From: Catenulispora sp. EB89
GTDB lineage: Bacteria > Actinomycetota > Actinomycetes > Streptomycetales > Catenulisporaceae
Direction: 5' to 3'
DNA length: 64,000 nucleotides
NCBI RefSeq assembly: GCF_041261445.1
Contig: NZ_JBGCCU010000001.1
Span: forward strand, 372,001 to 436,000
The notes beneath the pieces are model-generated. The model did no database searches and was not told the DNA's origin. It worked only from the letters and a program-made list of their open reading frames with translations. Numbering within the stretch: position 1 is the stretch's first letter; each line of letters opens with the position of its first letter. The position numbers and the translations under genes are program-made. Positions 42,134 to 50,810 of this stretch are shown one piece after another.

Positions 42134-42805
42134 TCACGCCTCGTCGGACGGCTGCCACAGCGGCTCGTCGACGGTGAACCCCACCGGCTCGCCCCAGCCG
42201 TTCCGGTACGCGACCTCGTGTGCCGGACGGCGCGGGGCGACGCCCCAGCGGCCGGTCGGGTAGCCGAAGGACACGCAGCAGGACTGGGTCCACTTCTCGT
42301 CCGCCGGCACGCCGAGGATCTCCTTGACCTCGGCGTCATGGAAGCCGCCGAGGATCGAGGTGAGGGCGCTGCCCACGCCCTGGGCGCGGGCGGCCAGCTG
42401 GGCGTTCCAGACCGCCGGGAAGATCGAGCCGCCGGTGCGGTCGCGCTGGACGAAGGCGAACAGGAACAGCGGGACTTCTTCGAAGTGGTCGCCGAGCCAC
42501 TGCGAGGACTTCGTGACCTTCGCCATCTGCCGGGATTCCGGGCTGTCCGGGTCGGCGTCGATCGCGGCCAGCATCGGGGCGTAGACGGTCTTGTAGAGCT
42601 GGTCGAGGGCGTCGCGGTAGAGCGGGCCGATGAGGTTCTTCTTCTCCTGGTCGTCCAGGAGCAGGAACCGCCAGTTCTGCCCGTTGCCCCCGGAGGGCGC
42701 GCGGATCGCGGCGTCCAGGATGCGGGCCTGGACGGACTCCGGGACCGGGTCGGGCTTGACCCGGCGCATCGCCCGGGTGGTGTACAGCGCTTCGTAAATG
42801 TCCAT
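42134..42805 (-). CDS. nitroreductase-family protein
   Basis: A 223-residue FMN-dependent nitroreductase. It begins MDIYEALYTTRAMRRVKPDP and has AAIRAPSGGNGQNWRFLLLD (FMN-binding), FPAVWNAQLAARAQGVGSAL, and a C-terminal VSFGYPTGRWGVAPRR. Such enzymes reduce nitro groups, quinones or other acceptors with NAD(P)H. Start: ATG 42805; the reading frame extends 13 codons further but that part lacks family sequence. A TACCCT box lies 10 nt before the ATG. Physiological substrate unknown. Confidence 0.9.
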   Translation of the reverse strand: MDIYEALYTTRAMRRVKPDPVPESVQARILDAAIRAPSGGNGQNWRFLLLDDQEKKNLIGPLYRDALDQLYKTVYAPMLAAIDADPDSPESRQMAKVTKSSQWLGDHFEEVPLFLFAFVQRDRTGGSIFPAVWNAQLAARAQGVGSALTSILGGFHDAEVKEILGVPADEKWTQSCCVSFGYPTGRWGVAPRRPAHEVAYRNGWGEPVGFTVDEPLWQPSDEA

Positions 42806-42864
42806 GGTGATCCGCAGGGTAGATTTCTTCCCGGAGCGGGGCAAGGGTGGCGTTACTCACAGCG

Positions 42865-43419
42865 TCACCCCTGGCGCAGCGCGTAGCTCAGCCGGGCCGC
42901 GACGGCGGCTCGGGCCAGCCGGGCGGCGGTCGCGTTGTCCACAGCCAGGAACACCAGACCGCCGTCGTCCGGGGCGGAACGGGTGAGCGAACCGGGGTCC
43001 GCGGAGTGCGCGATCTCGAGCACTGAGACGCCGGCCGCGACCACGGTCTCACCCCGTGGCGGGTCCGCACTCGGCTCCTGGACGGCGCCGGCGATCGCGT
43101 CGGACGGACCCGGCGGTCCGCCGGGACCCGCGTCCCGGGCCGCCAGCACGTCGATCCGGTCGCCGGGGCGCAGATACCCGGTACTGCCCGCGTCGGCGAA
43201 CCGCACCGGGACCGCGACCAGGCCGCTCATCAGGGATTCCGCAGCGAACCGGGGCGGTCGGCGGGGCGGCGGCGCGGAGTGCTCGGCGGACAGCAGCGCC
43301 ATCGAGACCCCGGCGAAACCGGCGGCCCCGAGGACGCGCAGCCGTCGGGTGCGGGACGTGTGGCGTCGGCCGGACATCCGGGCGACGAACTTCGGACGGG
43401 CGGTGGCGGTGCTCGGCAT
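42865..43419 (-). CDS. SAF-domain (CpaB/RcpC-like) protein
   Basis: A 184-residue protein with a basic N-terminus, one membrane helix (VLGAAGFAGVSMALLSA, about 29-45) and an SAF domain (VAVPVRFADAGSTGYLRPGD, RIDVLAA). The LRPGDRIDV motif is the hallmark of CpaB/RcpC Flp-pilus assembly proteins, where the domain is thought to contact the secretin or peptidoglycan. No pilus genes lie nearby, so the role is open. The start is ATG 43419. Two perfect DnaA boxes lie 85-115 bp upstream. It is followed by a divergent arrangement with FmdB on the same strand 137 bp upstream. Confidence 0.8.
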   Translation of the reverse strand: MPSTATARPKFVARMSGRRHTSRTRRLRVLGAAGFAGVSMALLSAEHSAPPPRRPPRFAAESLMSGLVAVPVRFADAGSTGYLRPGDRIDVLAARDAGPGGPPGPSDAIAGAVQEPSADPPRGETVVAAGVSVLEIAHSADPGSLTRSAPDDGGLVFLAVDNATAARLARAAVAARLSYALRQG

Positions 43420-43503
43420 GGTTCCCCCTGGCGTAGTCAGGACGCTTCGGGGAGTAATGATCCAAGCGGGTCGTCAAGGCTGTCCACCGGTTGCCGGGCA
43501 ACC

Positions 43504-43512
43504 TGTGGATAA
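43504..43512. promoter_or_regulatory. DnaA box 1
   Basis: TGTGGATAA, perfect complement of the consensus TTATCCACA. Confidence 0.6.
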
Positions 43513-43524
43513 CTGGCTTGGATC

Positions 43525-43533
43525 TGTGGATAA
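43525..43533. promoter_or_regulatory. DnaA box 2
   Basis: TGTGGATAA again, same orientation, 21 bp from box 1 (two helical turns). Weaker matches lie at 43480-43488 (CTGTCCACC) and 43566-43574 (TGTGGACGA). Confidence 0.6.
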
Positions 43534-43556
43534 CCCGGTGGAAAACCGGGAGCTCG

Positions 43557-43961
43557 TCAGCTCTTTGTGGACGACGACGAGCCCGAGCTTGACGACGAGG
43601 AGGACGACGTGCCCGAGGACGAGGACGACGACTGGCTCTTCGCCGAGCCGCCCGATCCCGAGCCGCTGGAGCCGCTCGAGCTGCCGGAGCCGCTGGAACT
43701 GCCCGAGTCGCTGGATCCGCTCGAACCGGAGCCCGAGGACCCCGACGACCCGTTCGACGCCGGCGGCGTGGACGAGCTCGACGCGGACCGGCTGTCGGTG
43801 CGGTAGAAGCCGCTGCCCTTGAACACGATGCCCACGGCGGAGAAGACCTTGCGCAGTTCGCCCTGGCAGTTCGGGCAGACGGTCAGCGCGTCGTCCGTGA
43901 ACTTCTGCACGACCTCCAGCGCTTCACCGCAGTCCTTGCACTGGTACTGGTAAGTCGGCAC
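43557..43961 (-). CDS. FmdB-type zinc-ribbon protein with serine-rich tail
   Basis: A 134-residue protein. Residues 1-55 form the FmdB (putative regulatory) zinc ribbon: MPTYQYQCKDCGEALEVVQK, CPNCQGELRKVFS, then VGIVFKGSGFYRTDSR. The remaining 75 residues are almost only Ser/Gly with a few Thr, Ala and Lys, probably disordered. Proteins of this kind are found beside MscL and SAF genes in actinomycetes; function not established. The acidic open frame on the opposite strand is a mirror of the serine tail. No Shine-Dalgarno stronger than GGAG is seen before ATG 43961. Confidence 0.88.
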   Translation of the reverse strand: MPTYQYQCKDCGEALEVVQKFTDDALTVCPNCQGELRKVFSAVGIVFKGSGFYRTDSRSASSSSTPPASNGSSGSSGSGSSGSSDSGSSSGSGSSSGSSGSGSGGSAKSQSSSSSSGTSSSSSSSSGSSSSTKS

Positions 43962-44114
43962 GGGGAGACTCCTTCATCGACCTGGCACTCTGGCCGCCAG
44001 ATTGCCAATTCTGCGGGATCGGCGCGCGGGCTGTCCAATACGGTGGGGCAGTACTGTGACGCACCTCACCGACGGCGCCGTGAAACGGGCCTCGATCCCT
44101 GCCCTCACCAGGCT

Positions 44115-46445
44115 TCAGAACAGCGGGATCTCGAACCAGACGAACTTGCCGGCGTCCGTGGGCCGAGCGCCCCAGCGCGCCGACAGCGCGTCCACCAGAT
44201 ACAACCCGCGGCCGCCCTCATCTGTTTCCGCGGCCTGCCGGATACGGGGCAGCCGCACGTCCGGGTCGTGCACCTCGATCCACAGCGCCCGCAGGCCCCG
44301 CCGCAGCACCAGGTCCAGCCGCCGCGAGCCGCCGGGCGCGGACAGCGTGCCGTCCAGCATCCCCAGCTCGTCCAGCAGACCGGGTTCGGCCAGCAGGTCC
44401 ATCTCGTTGTCCTCGTCCAGGGCGCCGAGGTGGTCGGCGTACTCCCGGACGGCCGCCAGCTCCATCATGTCCTCGGCCATCGGCGGCGGCTCGGGATCGG
44501 TGTACTGGTCGGAGTCGGAGAAGGACCACGGCGTCGGCCGCGGGCCGCTGGCGTGCCGCACCGCGTTGGTGATCAGCTCGGAGACCAGCAGCTCGGCCAG
44601 CTCGGCGTGCTCGCTCAGGCCCCACTCGCGAAGCACGGCGCGGGTGTGGTGCCGGGCCGCGAACGCCGCTTCCGGGCGCGCCGGCAGAGCCAGACGCGAC
44701 AGCGGCAGGTCGACAGTGGACGTCGCCATGGCGAGCACGGCCTGGTCGTCGTGCGCCTCGCTGCCGGCGGCCCGCAGCGCGGCCCGGCAGATCGCGCGCG
44801 GCTCGCGCACCACGCGCTCGATGGCCAGGCACAGGGTGCGCACGCCGGTGTCCACCGACTGGTCGCGCCGCTCCACGACCCCGTCCGTGTACATCACCAG
44901 GACGTCGCCCGGCGGGATGCTGAAGATGTGGTCCTCGAACTGCACCGCGCCCTTGCCGCCGCCCGGTCCGAGCGGACCGATGCCCAGCGGGACGTCCGGC
45001 GGGACCTCCATCGGATACGTGCCGTGCGCAGAGGCCAACAGCGGCGGCGGATGCCCGGCATTCGCTAAAGCACAGCGCCGCGTAAAGGGGTCGTAGATGG
45101 CGTACACACAGGTGACGAGGATCTCCTCGTTCAGGCCGCGGACCAACTCGTCCAGATACGACAGCAGCTGGCCGGGCTGTACGTCCAACACCGCGTAGGC
45201 CCGCAGGGCGGCGCGCAACTGCCCCATCACGGCAGCGGCGTGCGCACCGCGCCCCTGCACGTCCCCGATGACGACGCCGATCCGTCCGGCGGACAGCTCG
45301 ACGACGTCATAGAGGTCGCCACTCACTTCGGAAGCGGCACCCGGCGCATAGCCGACACGGATGGAGACGCCGTCGGGAAGCGGCAGATCGGTCGGCAGGA
45401 GGGACTTCTGCAGAGCCAAAGCCAGAGTCCGCTGCCGGTCGAACATGGCCGCGTTCTCCAGAGCCAGTCCGGCCCGCGCCGCCAGCTCCTCCACAAGCTC
45501 CAAGTCAGCGGTGTCGTACCGCGGCGTCGGATCGGCGTCCTCGGTCAGCGCGATGGCCAACACGCCACGCACCCCGCTCGGCGCCAACAGTGGAACAGCG
45601 ATCAGCGACTTCGCGTCCAGCAGGAGCGACTTGCGGTCGCACTCCTCATCCGGATCCAGCGCCTTCACCCGCGGCGCGCCCTGGATGAGGACCGGACGTC
45701 CGGTCCGCAGCGCGCGGTCGCAAGGATGGCGCGCCGGGTAGTGGATCTCTGTACCGGCGCGCATAGGGGGACACGGAGAGGTGTCCGTACTGTGCACCGT
45801 CACCAGACGCTGCGCAGTGCCGTTCTCGTCCAGCAGGTCCACGACGCAGGTGTCGGCGAACGCCGGGACCAGGATCTCGGCCAGGGCGGCGAGCGTCCGG
45901 CCGGTGTCCAGAGACGTCCCCAGCTGCATCCCCGCGCGGGACAGCACGGCGGCGCGCACAGCGGCCCTCGCCGCGGCGCGCTGCTGGTCGTCCCGGCTGG
46001 CGTCGGAGCCGAACAGGTCGATCGCGGTCACCACGGTGCCGGTGACCATGCCGCCGTTCATCATCGGCGCGGCCCGCACCCGGGCGAGCAGCGAATCGCC
46101 GTTACGCGTGGTGATGGGGAAGGAACCCTCCCAGGTCCCGCCGCGCTGGACGGTCGACCCGATGGAGTCCAGGTGTGACAGAGCGTTGCCGTTGGTGCCG
46201 TCGACGACCACGAACTCGGTCCAGGGGCGCCCCAGGACCTCTTCGCCGTACCAGCCGAACAGCTCTTCAGCGGCGGGGTTCCAGCCGGTGATCTGCCCCC
46301 GGTGGTTCAGCACCACGACCGGGTCGGGCAGGGCCTCCAGCACCGAGATCGCCGAGGTCTGGGTGCTGTTCGCCGGCACCAGCTCGGCGGAGGGCTGCGG
46401 CCGGGCGTGCGGGAGCTGTTCCCCGGTCCCCGGCTGACGTCGCAT
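44115..46445 (-). CDS. PAS/GAF PP2C (SpoIIE-type) phosphatase with C-terminal ATPase domain
   Basis: A 776-residue signalling protein. Order: N-terminal disordered segment, PAS domain (about 28-150, ALPDPVVVLNHRGQITGWNP), GAF domain (about 175-335), SpoIIE/PP2C phosphatase domain (about 350-570: GDLYDVVELSAGRIGVVIGD, ANAGHPPPLL, YTDGVVERR, AHDDQAVL) and an HATPase_c_2 domain of the anti-sigma-factor kinase type (HAELAELLVSELITNAVRHA). An acidic insertion of about 65 residues (DNEMDLLAEPGLLDELGML) splits the ATPase domain. Such proteins act in anti-anti-sigma switching; no sigma factor or antagonist is nearby. ATG 46445 lacks a clear ribosome site. Confidence 0.9.
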   Translation of the reverse strand: MRRQPGTGEQLPHARPQPSAELVPANSTQTSAISVLEALPDPVVVLNHRGQITGWNPAAEELFGWYGEEVLGRPWTEFVVVDGTNGNALSHLDSIGSTVQRGGTWEGSFPITTRNGDSLLARVRAAPMMNGGMVTGTVVTAIDLFGSDASRDDQQRAAARAAVRAAVLSRAGMQLGTSLDTGRTLAALAEILVPAFADTCVVDLLDENGTAQRLVTVHSTDTSPCPPMRAGTEIHYPARHPCDRALRTGRPVLIQGAPRVKALDPDEECDRKSLLLDAKSLIAVPLLAPSGVRGVLAIALTEDADPTPRYDTADLELVEELAARAGLALENAAMFDRQRTLALALQKSLLPTDLPLPDGVSIRVGYAPGAASEVSGDLYDVVELSAGRIGVVIGDVQGRGAHAAAVMGQLRAALRAYAVLDVQPGQLLSYLDELVRGLNEEILVTCVYAIYDPFTRRCALANAGHPPPLLASAHGTYPMEVPPDVPLGIGPLGPGGGKGAVQFEDHIFSIPPGDVLVMYTDGVVERRDQSVDTGVRTLCLAIERVVREPRAICRAALRAAGSEAHDDQAVLAMATSTVDLPLSRLALPARPEAAFAARHHTRAVLREWGLSEHAELAELLVSELITNAVRHASGPRPTPWSFSDSDQYTDPEPPPMAEDMMELAAVREYADHLGALDEDNEMDLLAEPGLLDELGMLDGTLSAPGGSRRLDLVLRRGLRALWIEVHDPDVRLPRIRQAAETDEGGRGLYLVDALSARWGARPTDAGKFVWFEIPLF

Positions 46446-46514
46446 GTGAGGTACCCAACCGCTCTGCCGAACCCTGACGTTCTTTAAGCGCCGAGTCTGC
46501 CACTAGCGGTCCCC

Positions 46515-47186
46515 TCAGCGCGAGAGAACCCCGCCGGTAGATTCGCCCCAATGGCGAACCGTTTCCCCGGCGACGGCCATGTCGACCGGGCGGTCGTGCG
46601 GCTCCACGGGGACATCCACGTCCAGCTCTCCGGGGTAGAGCAGGGCCGCCACCCGGGGGCGTGCGGGGCGCGGGGACGCCTCGATCCTGGCCAGCACCCG
46701 GTCGTAACTGCCGCCGCCGCGGCCCATGCGCATACCAGTGGGCGAGACCGCGAGGGCCGGTACGACGATCCAGGAGGCTGACAGCACAGCGTCCACGCCC
46801 AGTGACTCGGCCGGCTCGGGGATCGGGCTCGGCCGGGAGCCGCCGGGCGGAATCCTTCGAACGAGTGAATCAGGGCCGGAGAACCACCCCCACGACAGGT
46901 CCATGTCATTCTCTAGAATAGGTAACAGGACGCGAATACCGCGCCCGCGCAATTCCGCCAGCAGCGGGCCGGTGTCCGGCTCGGTGCCGAACGAGGCGTA
47001 GGCGGCGACCACGTTCTCCCCACCGCTGTGCCCCACCATTTGCGCCACCATCTGCCCCACCAGCAGTTCGCACGCCGCAGCCGCCCACGCCGCACGCCGC
47101 TCCGGGGCGCACGCGCGCCGGGCGGCCAGCAACCGTGACCGGATCGTGCCCTTGGCAAGGCCCGGGTCGTTGGATTGATTCGTCAT
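46515..47186 (-). CDS. 5-formyltetrahydrofolate cyclo-ligase
   Basis: A 223-residue protein of the 5-FTHF cyclo-ligase family, which converts 5-formyl-tetrahydrofolate to methenyl-tetrahydrofolate with ATP. It has the N-terminal [20 protein letters not shown] helix, [34 protein letters not shown] and the signature [13 protein letters not shown] near residue 165. The start is uncertain: ATG 47186 is preferred; an ATG 13 codons upstream lies inside the start region of the divergent gene. It is divergent from the diguanylate cyclase gene by 41 bp. A role in folate repair or salvage is standard. Confidence 0.93.
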   Translation of the reverse strand: MTNQSNDPGLAKGTIRSRLLAARRACAPERRAAWAAAACELLVGQMVAQMVGHSGGENVVAAYASFGTEPDTGPLLAELRGRGIRVLLPILENDMDLSWGWFSGPDSLVRRIPPGGSRPSPIPEPAESLGVDAVLSASWIVVPALAVSPTGMRMGRGGGSYDRVLARIEASPRPARPRVAALLYPGELDVDVPVEPHDRPVDMAVAGETVRHWGESTGGVLSR

Positions 47187-47227
47187 GCTGTGCTCAAGAA
47201 TGCCAGGCCGGGAGAGGAGCCCCACCG

Positions 47228-47914
47228 ATGTCTCTCACGGCGGTGGTCTTGGTGTTGCTGGCGGTGGCCTGCGCCGCCTTAGCCGGCATGAACCTGGCCC
47301 TGCGCAGCCGGATGGAGCGCCTGGAGGAGAACACCCGCACCGCGCTGGCCGAGGCCGCCATCGAAGTGACCGGGCTGGAGCAAGGCCGCGAGGATCTGGA
47401 ACGGCTCTCCGCGCTCGATCCGCTGACCGGTGTGTGGAACTACCGCTATCTGCAGGGTGCGTTGGGCCGGGAACTCGAGTCCGCGCGGGCCACCGGGATA
47501 GGCGGTGCGTTGCTGATGATCGATGTCGACGACTTCCGCCAGGTCAACGCCGGTTACGGCCATCAGCGGGGGTCTGCGGTCCTGCGCGAGCTGGCCCAGC
47601 GCTTGGCACTTGAGGTTCGACATGCCGATACTTTCGCCAGATACGGGGGCGAGGAGTTCGTCCTCATCCTCCCGGGCACCAACGCGGACACCGCCGCGAA
47701 GGTTGCCGAGAGGCTTTGCTACGCGGTACGCAAACATACCTTCGACGCAGGTCCGGACGGAGATCCCGAGCAGGGTCCGTTCCAGTTGACGATCTCCGTC
47801 GGCGGCGTGATCTTCCCCGACCACGGGACGCACGCCGCGACGCTCCTCCGCGTCGCGGATGAACAACTCATGGCAGCTAAACGAGATTCTCATGGAAGTT
47901 GGCGCATCACCTGA
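47228..47914 (+). CDS. diguanylate cyclase (GGEEF)
   Basis: A 228-residue cyclase that makes c-di-GMP from two GTP. One N-terminal transmembrane helix ([20 protein letters not shown], residues 6-25) anchors it; a short coiled coil (residues 25-60) leads to a GGEEF domain (60-225) with [17 protein letters not shown] and the intact active site YGGEEF (GGEEF at 140-144). The inhibitory RxxD motif (RHAD at 131-134) is five residues upstream, so product inhibition is expected. There is no EAL domain. AGGAG precedes ATG 47228. The galU gene begins 14 bp downstream. In streptomycetes c-di-GMP controls BldD and development; whether this enzyme does so is inferred. Confidence 0.95.
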   Translation: MSLTAVVLVLLAVACAALAGMNLALRSRMERLEENTRTALAEAAIEVTGLEQGREDLERLSALDPLTGVWNYRYLQGALGRELESARATGIGGALLMIDVDDFRQVNAGYGHQRGSAVLRELAQRLALEVRHADTFARYGGEEFVLILPGTNADTAAKVAERLCYAVRKHTFDAGPDGDPEQGPFQLTISVGGVIFPDHGTHAATLLRVADEQLMAAKRDSHGSWRIT

Positions 47915-47920
47915 TAGCGT
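47915..47920 (+). promoter_or_regulatory. -10 box of galU, possibly leaderless
   Basis: TAGCGT, overlapping the end of the upstream stop codon and 8 nt before ATG 47929. Confidence 0.4.
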
Positions 47921-47928
47921 CCCGATCC

Positions 47929-48849
47929 ATGGTGGAGGTTCGCAAAGCAGTCATTCCATCGGCGGGTCTGGGGACTAGGTTCCTGCCGGCGACCAAGGCG
48001 ACGCCCAAGGAGATGCTCCCGGTCATCGACAAACCGACGATTCAGTATGTCGTCGAAGAAGCCGTGACCGCGGGCCTGACCGACATCCTCATGGTGACCG
48101 GGCGCAACAAGCGGCCCCTGGAAGACCACTTCGACCGTGCCGCGGAGCTGGAGGAGGCGCTGGCCGCCAAGGGCGACAAGGTCCGGCTGGAGCAGGTCCG
48201 CGCGTCCTCGGAGATGGCCAATGTCCACTACGTCCGGCAGGGCGACCCCAAGGGGCTGGGCCACGCAGTCCTCAAGGCGGAGTCCTATGTGCACGGCGAG
48301 CCGTTCGCCGTCCTGCTCGGTGACGACTTCATCGACGAGCGGGACCCGCTGCTGCCGGCCATGATCGAGGTCCGGAAGCGCTATGGCGGTTCGGTGGTAG
48401 CCCTTATTGAAGTTCCCGAAGAGCACATCCACATGTACGGGTGTGCCGCGGTGAAGCCGGCGGCGGACGGTCCGGCGCTGACCCAGGAGCACACCAGCCT
48501 CATCCAGATCACCGATCTGGTGGAGAAGCCCGCCAAGGAGCAGGCGCCCTCGAATCTCGCTGTGATCGGCCGCTATGTGCTGGACCCCGCAGTAATGGAT
48601 GTCCTGCGGGAGACCCCTCCGGGACGCGGTGGAGAGATCCAGCTGACCGACGCTCTGCGGACCCTGGCAGGGAATCCGGACATCGGCGGCCCGGTCCACG
48701 GTGTGGTGTTCACCGGGCGTCGGTACGACACCGGTAACCCCATCGACTACCTGAAGACCGTGGTCCAGCTCGCGGTGGACCGTCCCGACCTCGGTCAAGA
48801 GTTCCGGGAGTGGCTCTCGTCTTACGTTGGTGAGGGCTTCCAGGCCTGA
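47929..48849 (+). CDS. galU: UTP--glucose-1-phosphate uridylyltransferase
   Basis: A 306-residue GalU, which makes UDP-glucose from glucose-1-phosphate and UTP for glycan and cell-wall synthesis. It has KAVIPSAGLGTRFLPATKAT, PKEMLPVIDKPTIQYVVEEA, LLGDDFIDERDPLLP and RGGEIQLTDALR. The start is ATG 47929; an ATG 10 codons upstream overlaps the previous gene. A TAGCGT box 8 nt upstream allows leaderless expression. It is followed by a perfect 11-bp hairpin (48856-48880) before moeA. Confidence 0.97.
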   Translation: MVEVRKAVIPSAGLGTRFLPATKATPKEMLPVIDKPTIQYVVEEAVTAGLTDILMVTGRNKRPLEDHFDRAAELEEALAAKGDKVRLEQVRASSEMANVHYVRQGDPKGLGHAVLKAESYVHGEPFAVLLGDDFIDERDPLLPAMIEVRKRYGGSVVALIEVPEEHIHMYGCAAVKPAADGPALTQEHTSLIQITDLVEKPAKEQAPSNLAVIGRYVLDPAVMDVLRETPPGRGGEIQLTDALRTLAGNPDIGGPVHGVVFTGRRYDTGNPIDYLKTVVQLAVDRPDLGQEFREWLSSYVGEGFQA

Positions 48850-48855
48850 GGCGTT

Positions 48856-48880
48856 GATCTCCATCACATTGATGGAGATC
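48856..48880 (+). terminator. hairpin terminator after galU
   Basis: GATCTCCATCA and TGATGGAGATC form a perfect 11-bp stem around CAT, 6 bp after the galU stop codon. Confidence 0.75.
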
Positions 48881-48927
48881 GAACCGCCGCTGACGTCCGC
48901 GTCCGTGGCATAAGGGATGATGGACGC

Positions 48928-50169
48928 ATGTCCGATTCCGATAACGCGACGCTGCGCAGTGTCGATGACCACCTGAAGACGGTCCTCGACACCGTGCAGC
49001 TGCTCGCCCCGATGGAGCTCCCGATCACCGATGTGAACGGGTTGGTGCTCGCCGACGACGTGGTCGCGTCCATCTCGCTGCCGCCGTTCGACAACTCCTC
49101 GGTCGACGGTTACGCGGTGCGGCTGGCCGACCTGGAGGGCGCTGCCGAGGACAGCCCCGCGGAACTGAGCGTGATCGGCGACATCGCGGCCGGCTCGGTC
49201 CACGAGGGCATCCTGGAGCCGGGCACCTGCGCCCGGATCATGACCGGCGCGATGGTGCCGCACGGCGCCGAGGCGATCGTGCCGGTGGAGTGGACGGACG
49301 CCGGTACCGAGAGCGTCCGCATCACCCGGGTCCCGGAGCGCGACCAGAACATCCGGATACTCGGTTCCGATGTGAGGACCGGCGACGTCGTGCTCAAGGC
49401 CGGCACCCGCCTGGGCCCGCGCCAGATCGGCCTGCTCGCCGCGATCGGCCAGGTCCACGCGCCGGTGCACCCGCACCCGCGGGTCGTGGTGCTGTCCACC
49501 GGCTCGGAGCTGGTCGAACCGGGCACGGTGCTGGGCCCGGGCCAGATCAACGACGGCAACGGCCCGGCGCTGACCGCCGCGGTGAACGCCATGGGCGCGA
49601 CCGGCATCCGGGTCGGCATCGTCGGCGACGATCCGCAGGGCGTGCTGGACGCCATCGAGGACCAGCTGATCCGCGCCGACATCGTGATCACCACCGGTGG
49701 CGTCTCGGTCGGCGCCTACGACGTGGTGAAGGAGGTGCTCTCGACGCTGGGCACCGTGGAGTTCACCAAGGTCGCCATGCAGCCGGGGATGCCGCAGGGC
49801 TTCGGCACGGTCGGCGAGGACCGGATCCCGATCTTCACGCTGCCGGGCAACCCGGTGTCCGCCTACGTCTCCTTCGAGATCTACATCCGCCCCGCGATCG
49901 AGAAGATGATGGGCATCGCGACCGGGCCCCGCAAGACCGTGACCGCGACCTGCTTCGGCGCCTTCACCTCGCCCGAGGGCAAGCGCCAGTTCGCCCGCGG
50001 CGTCTACGACCCGGCGGCCCTGAGCGTCCGCCCCGTCGGCGGCCACGGCTCGCACCTGGTCGGCGACCTGGCCCTGGCGAACGCGTTGATAGTGGTGCCC
50101 GAGTACGTGACCGAGGTGGTCGACGGGGACGACGTCGAAGTGATCGTGCTGGACGGCGGCGTCCGATGA
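48928..50169 (+). CDS. moeA: molybdopterin molybdotransferase (MoeA)
   Basis: A 413-residue MoeA, which inserts molybdate into adenylylated molybdopterin. Features are LPPFDNSSVDGYAVRLADLE, IMTGAMVPHGAEAIVPVEW, LSTGSELVEPGTVLGPGQIN, TTGGVSVGAYDVVKEVL and LPGNPVSAYVSFE. No Shine-Dalgarno is seen; a GATGAT box lies 6 nt before ATG 48928. The moaC start codon overlaps its stop (ATGA), so the two genes are coupled. The galU-moeA-moaC order is one I recall from streptomycetes. Confidence 0.96.
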   Translation: MSDSDNATLRSVDDHLKTVLDTVQLLAPMELPITDVNGLVLADDVVASISLPPFDNSSVDGYAVRLADLEGAAEDSPAELSVIGDIAAGSVHEGILEPGTCARIMTGAMVPHGAEAIVPVEWTDAGTESVRITRVPERDQNIRILGSDVRTGDVVLKAGTRLGPRQIGLLAAIGQVHAPVHPHPRVVVLSTGSELVEPGTVLGPGQINDGNGPALTAAVNAMGATGIRVGIVGDDPQGVLDAIEDQLIRADIVITTGGVSVGAYDVVKEVLSTLGTVEFTKVAMQPGMPQGFGTVGEDRIPIFTLPGNPVSAYVSFEIYIRPAIEKMMGIATGPRKTVTATCFGAFTSPEGKRQFARGVYDPAALSVRPVGGHGSHLVGDLALANALIVVPEYVTEVVDGDDVEVIVLDGGVR

Positions 50170-50732
50170 CCGCGGCGGCGCGCAGCGAGCCGGACTCGGC
50201 GTCGGATTCGGCAGCAGCCTCGGCACCGGCTCCGGCCGCAGCGGCCGCAGCCGGCAAGTCCGACCACCTGACCCACATCGACGCCACCGGCGACGCGCGC
50301 ATGGTCGACGTCACCGAGAAGCCGGTCTCCGCGCGCCAGGCGCGGGCGACCGGCTTCGTGGAGGTCTCGCCGAAGGTGGTGGAGCTGCTGCGCGGCGAGG
50401 GCATGCCCAAGGGCGACGCCCTGTCGGTGGCGCGCATCGCCGGCATCATGGGCGCGAAGAAGACGCCGGAGCTGGTCCCGCTCTGCCACCCGATCGCGAT
50501 CAGCGGCGTGAAGGTGGCGCTGGAGGTCGAGGACACTGGCGTCGCCATCGCGGCGACCGTGAAGACCGCGGACCGCACCGGCGTCGAGATGGAGGCGCTG
50601 ACCGCGGTGGCGGTCGCCGGGCTGACCGTCATCGACATGGTCAAGGCGGTTGACCCGGCCGCGGTCCTGACCCGGGTCCGGGTGGAAACGAAATCTGGCG
50701 GTGTGTCAGGGGACTGGTCGCGGGAGGGTTAG
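50166..50732 (+). CDS. moaC: cyclic pyranopterin monophosphate synthase (MoaC)
   Basis: A 188-residue MoaC, which acts after MoaA in molybdenum cofactor synthesis. The first 30 residues are an Ala/Ser-rich extension; the core has HLTHIDATGDARMVDVTEKP, GIMGAKKTPELVPLCHPI and DRTGVEMEALTAVAVAGLTV (with the conserved Lys, His and Glu). ATG 50166 overlaps the moeA stop codon (ATGA). A second ATG about 45 codons later would remove conserved residues and is rejected. A small AACTC/GAGTT hairpin follows the stop codon. Confidence 0.96.
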   Translation: MTAAARSEPDSASDSAAASAPAPAAAAAAGKSDHLTHIDATGDARMVDVTEKPVSARQARATGFVEVSPKVVELLRGEGMPKGDALSVARIAGIMGAKKTPELVPLCHPIAISGVKVALEVEDTGVAIAATVKTADRTGVEMEALTAVAVAGLTVIDMVKAVDPAAVLTRVRVETKSGGVSGDWSREG

Positions 50733-50794
50733 AACGCCCGCTCGATAACTCTTGCGAGTTCGACGTCTCGGTGTCATGGTGCCCCGAACGCGGA

Positions 50795-50810
50795 CTGTGA
50801 GCATCCTCAC
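50795..50810. promoter_or_regulatory. perfect Crp box upstream of the MFS gene
   Basis: TGTGAGCATCCTCACA, exact match to TGTGA-N6-TCACA, centred about 64 bp before the MFS start codon. The position fits activation at a promoter about 20-30 bp before the gene. Confidence 0.75.

Noticed and set aside
43567-43806. 79-codon acidic plus-strand frame
   Set aside because: It is the complement of the Ser/Gly tail of the FmdB-type gene.
47890-50226. 778-codon minus-strand frame opposite galU and moeA
   Set aside because: It spans two well-defined genes and their spacer; no domain is recognisable.
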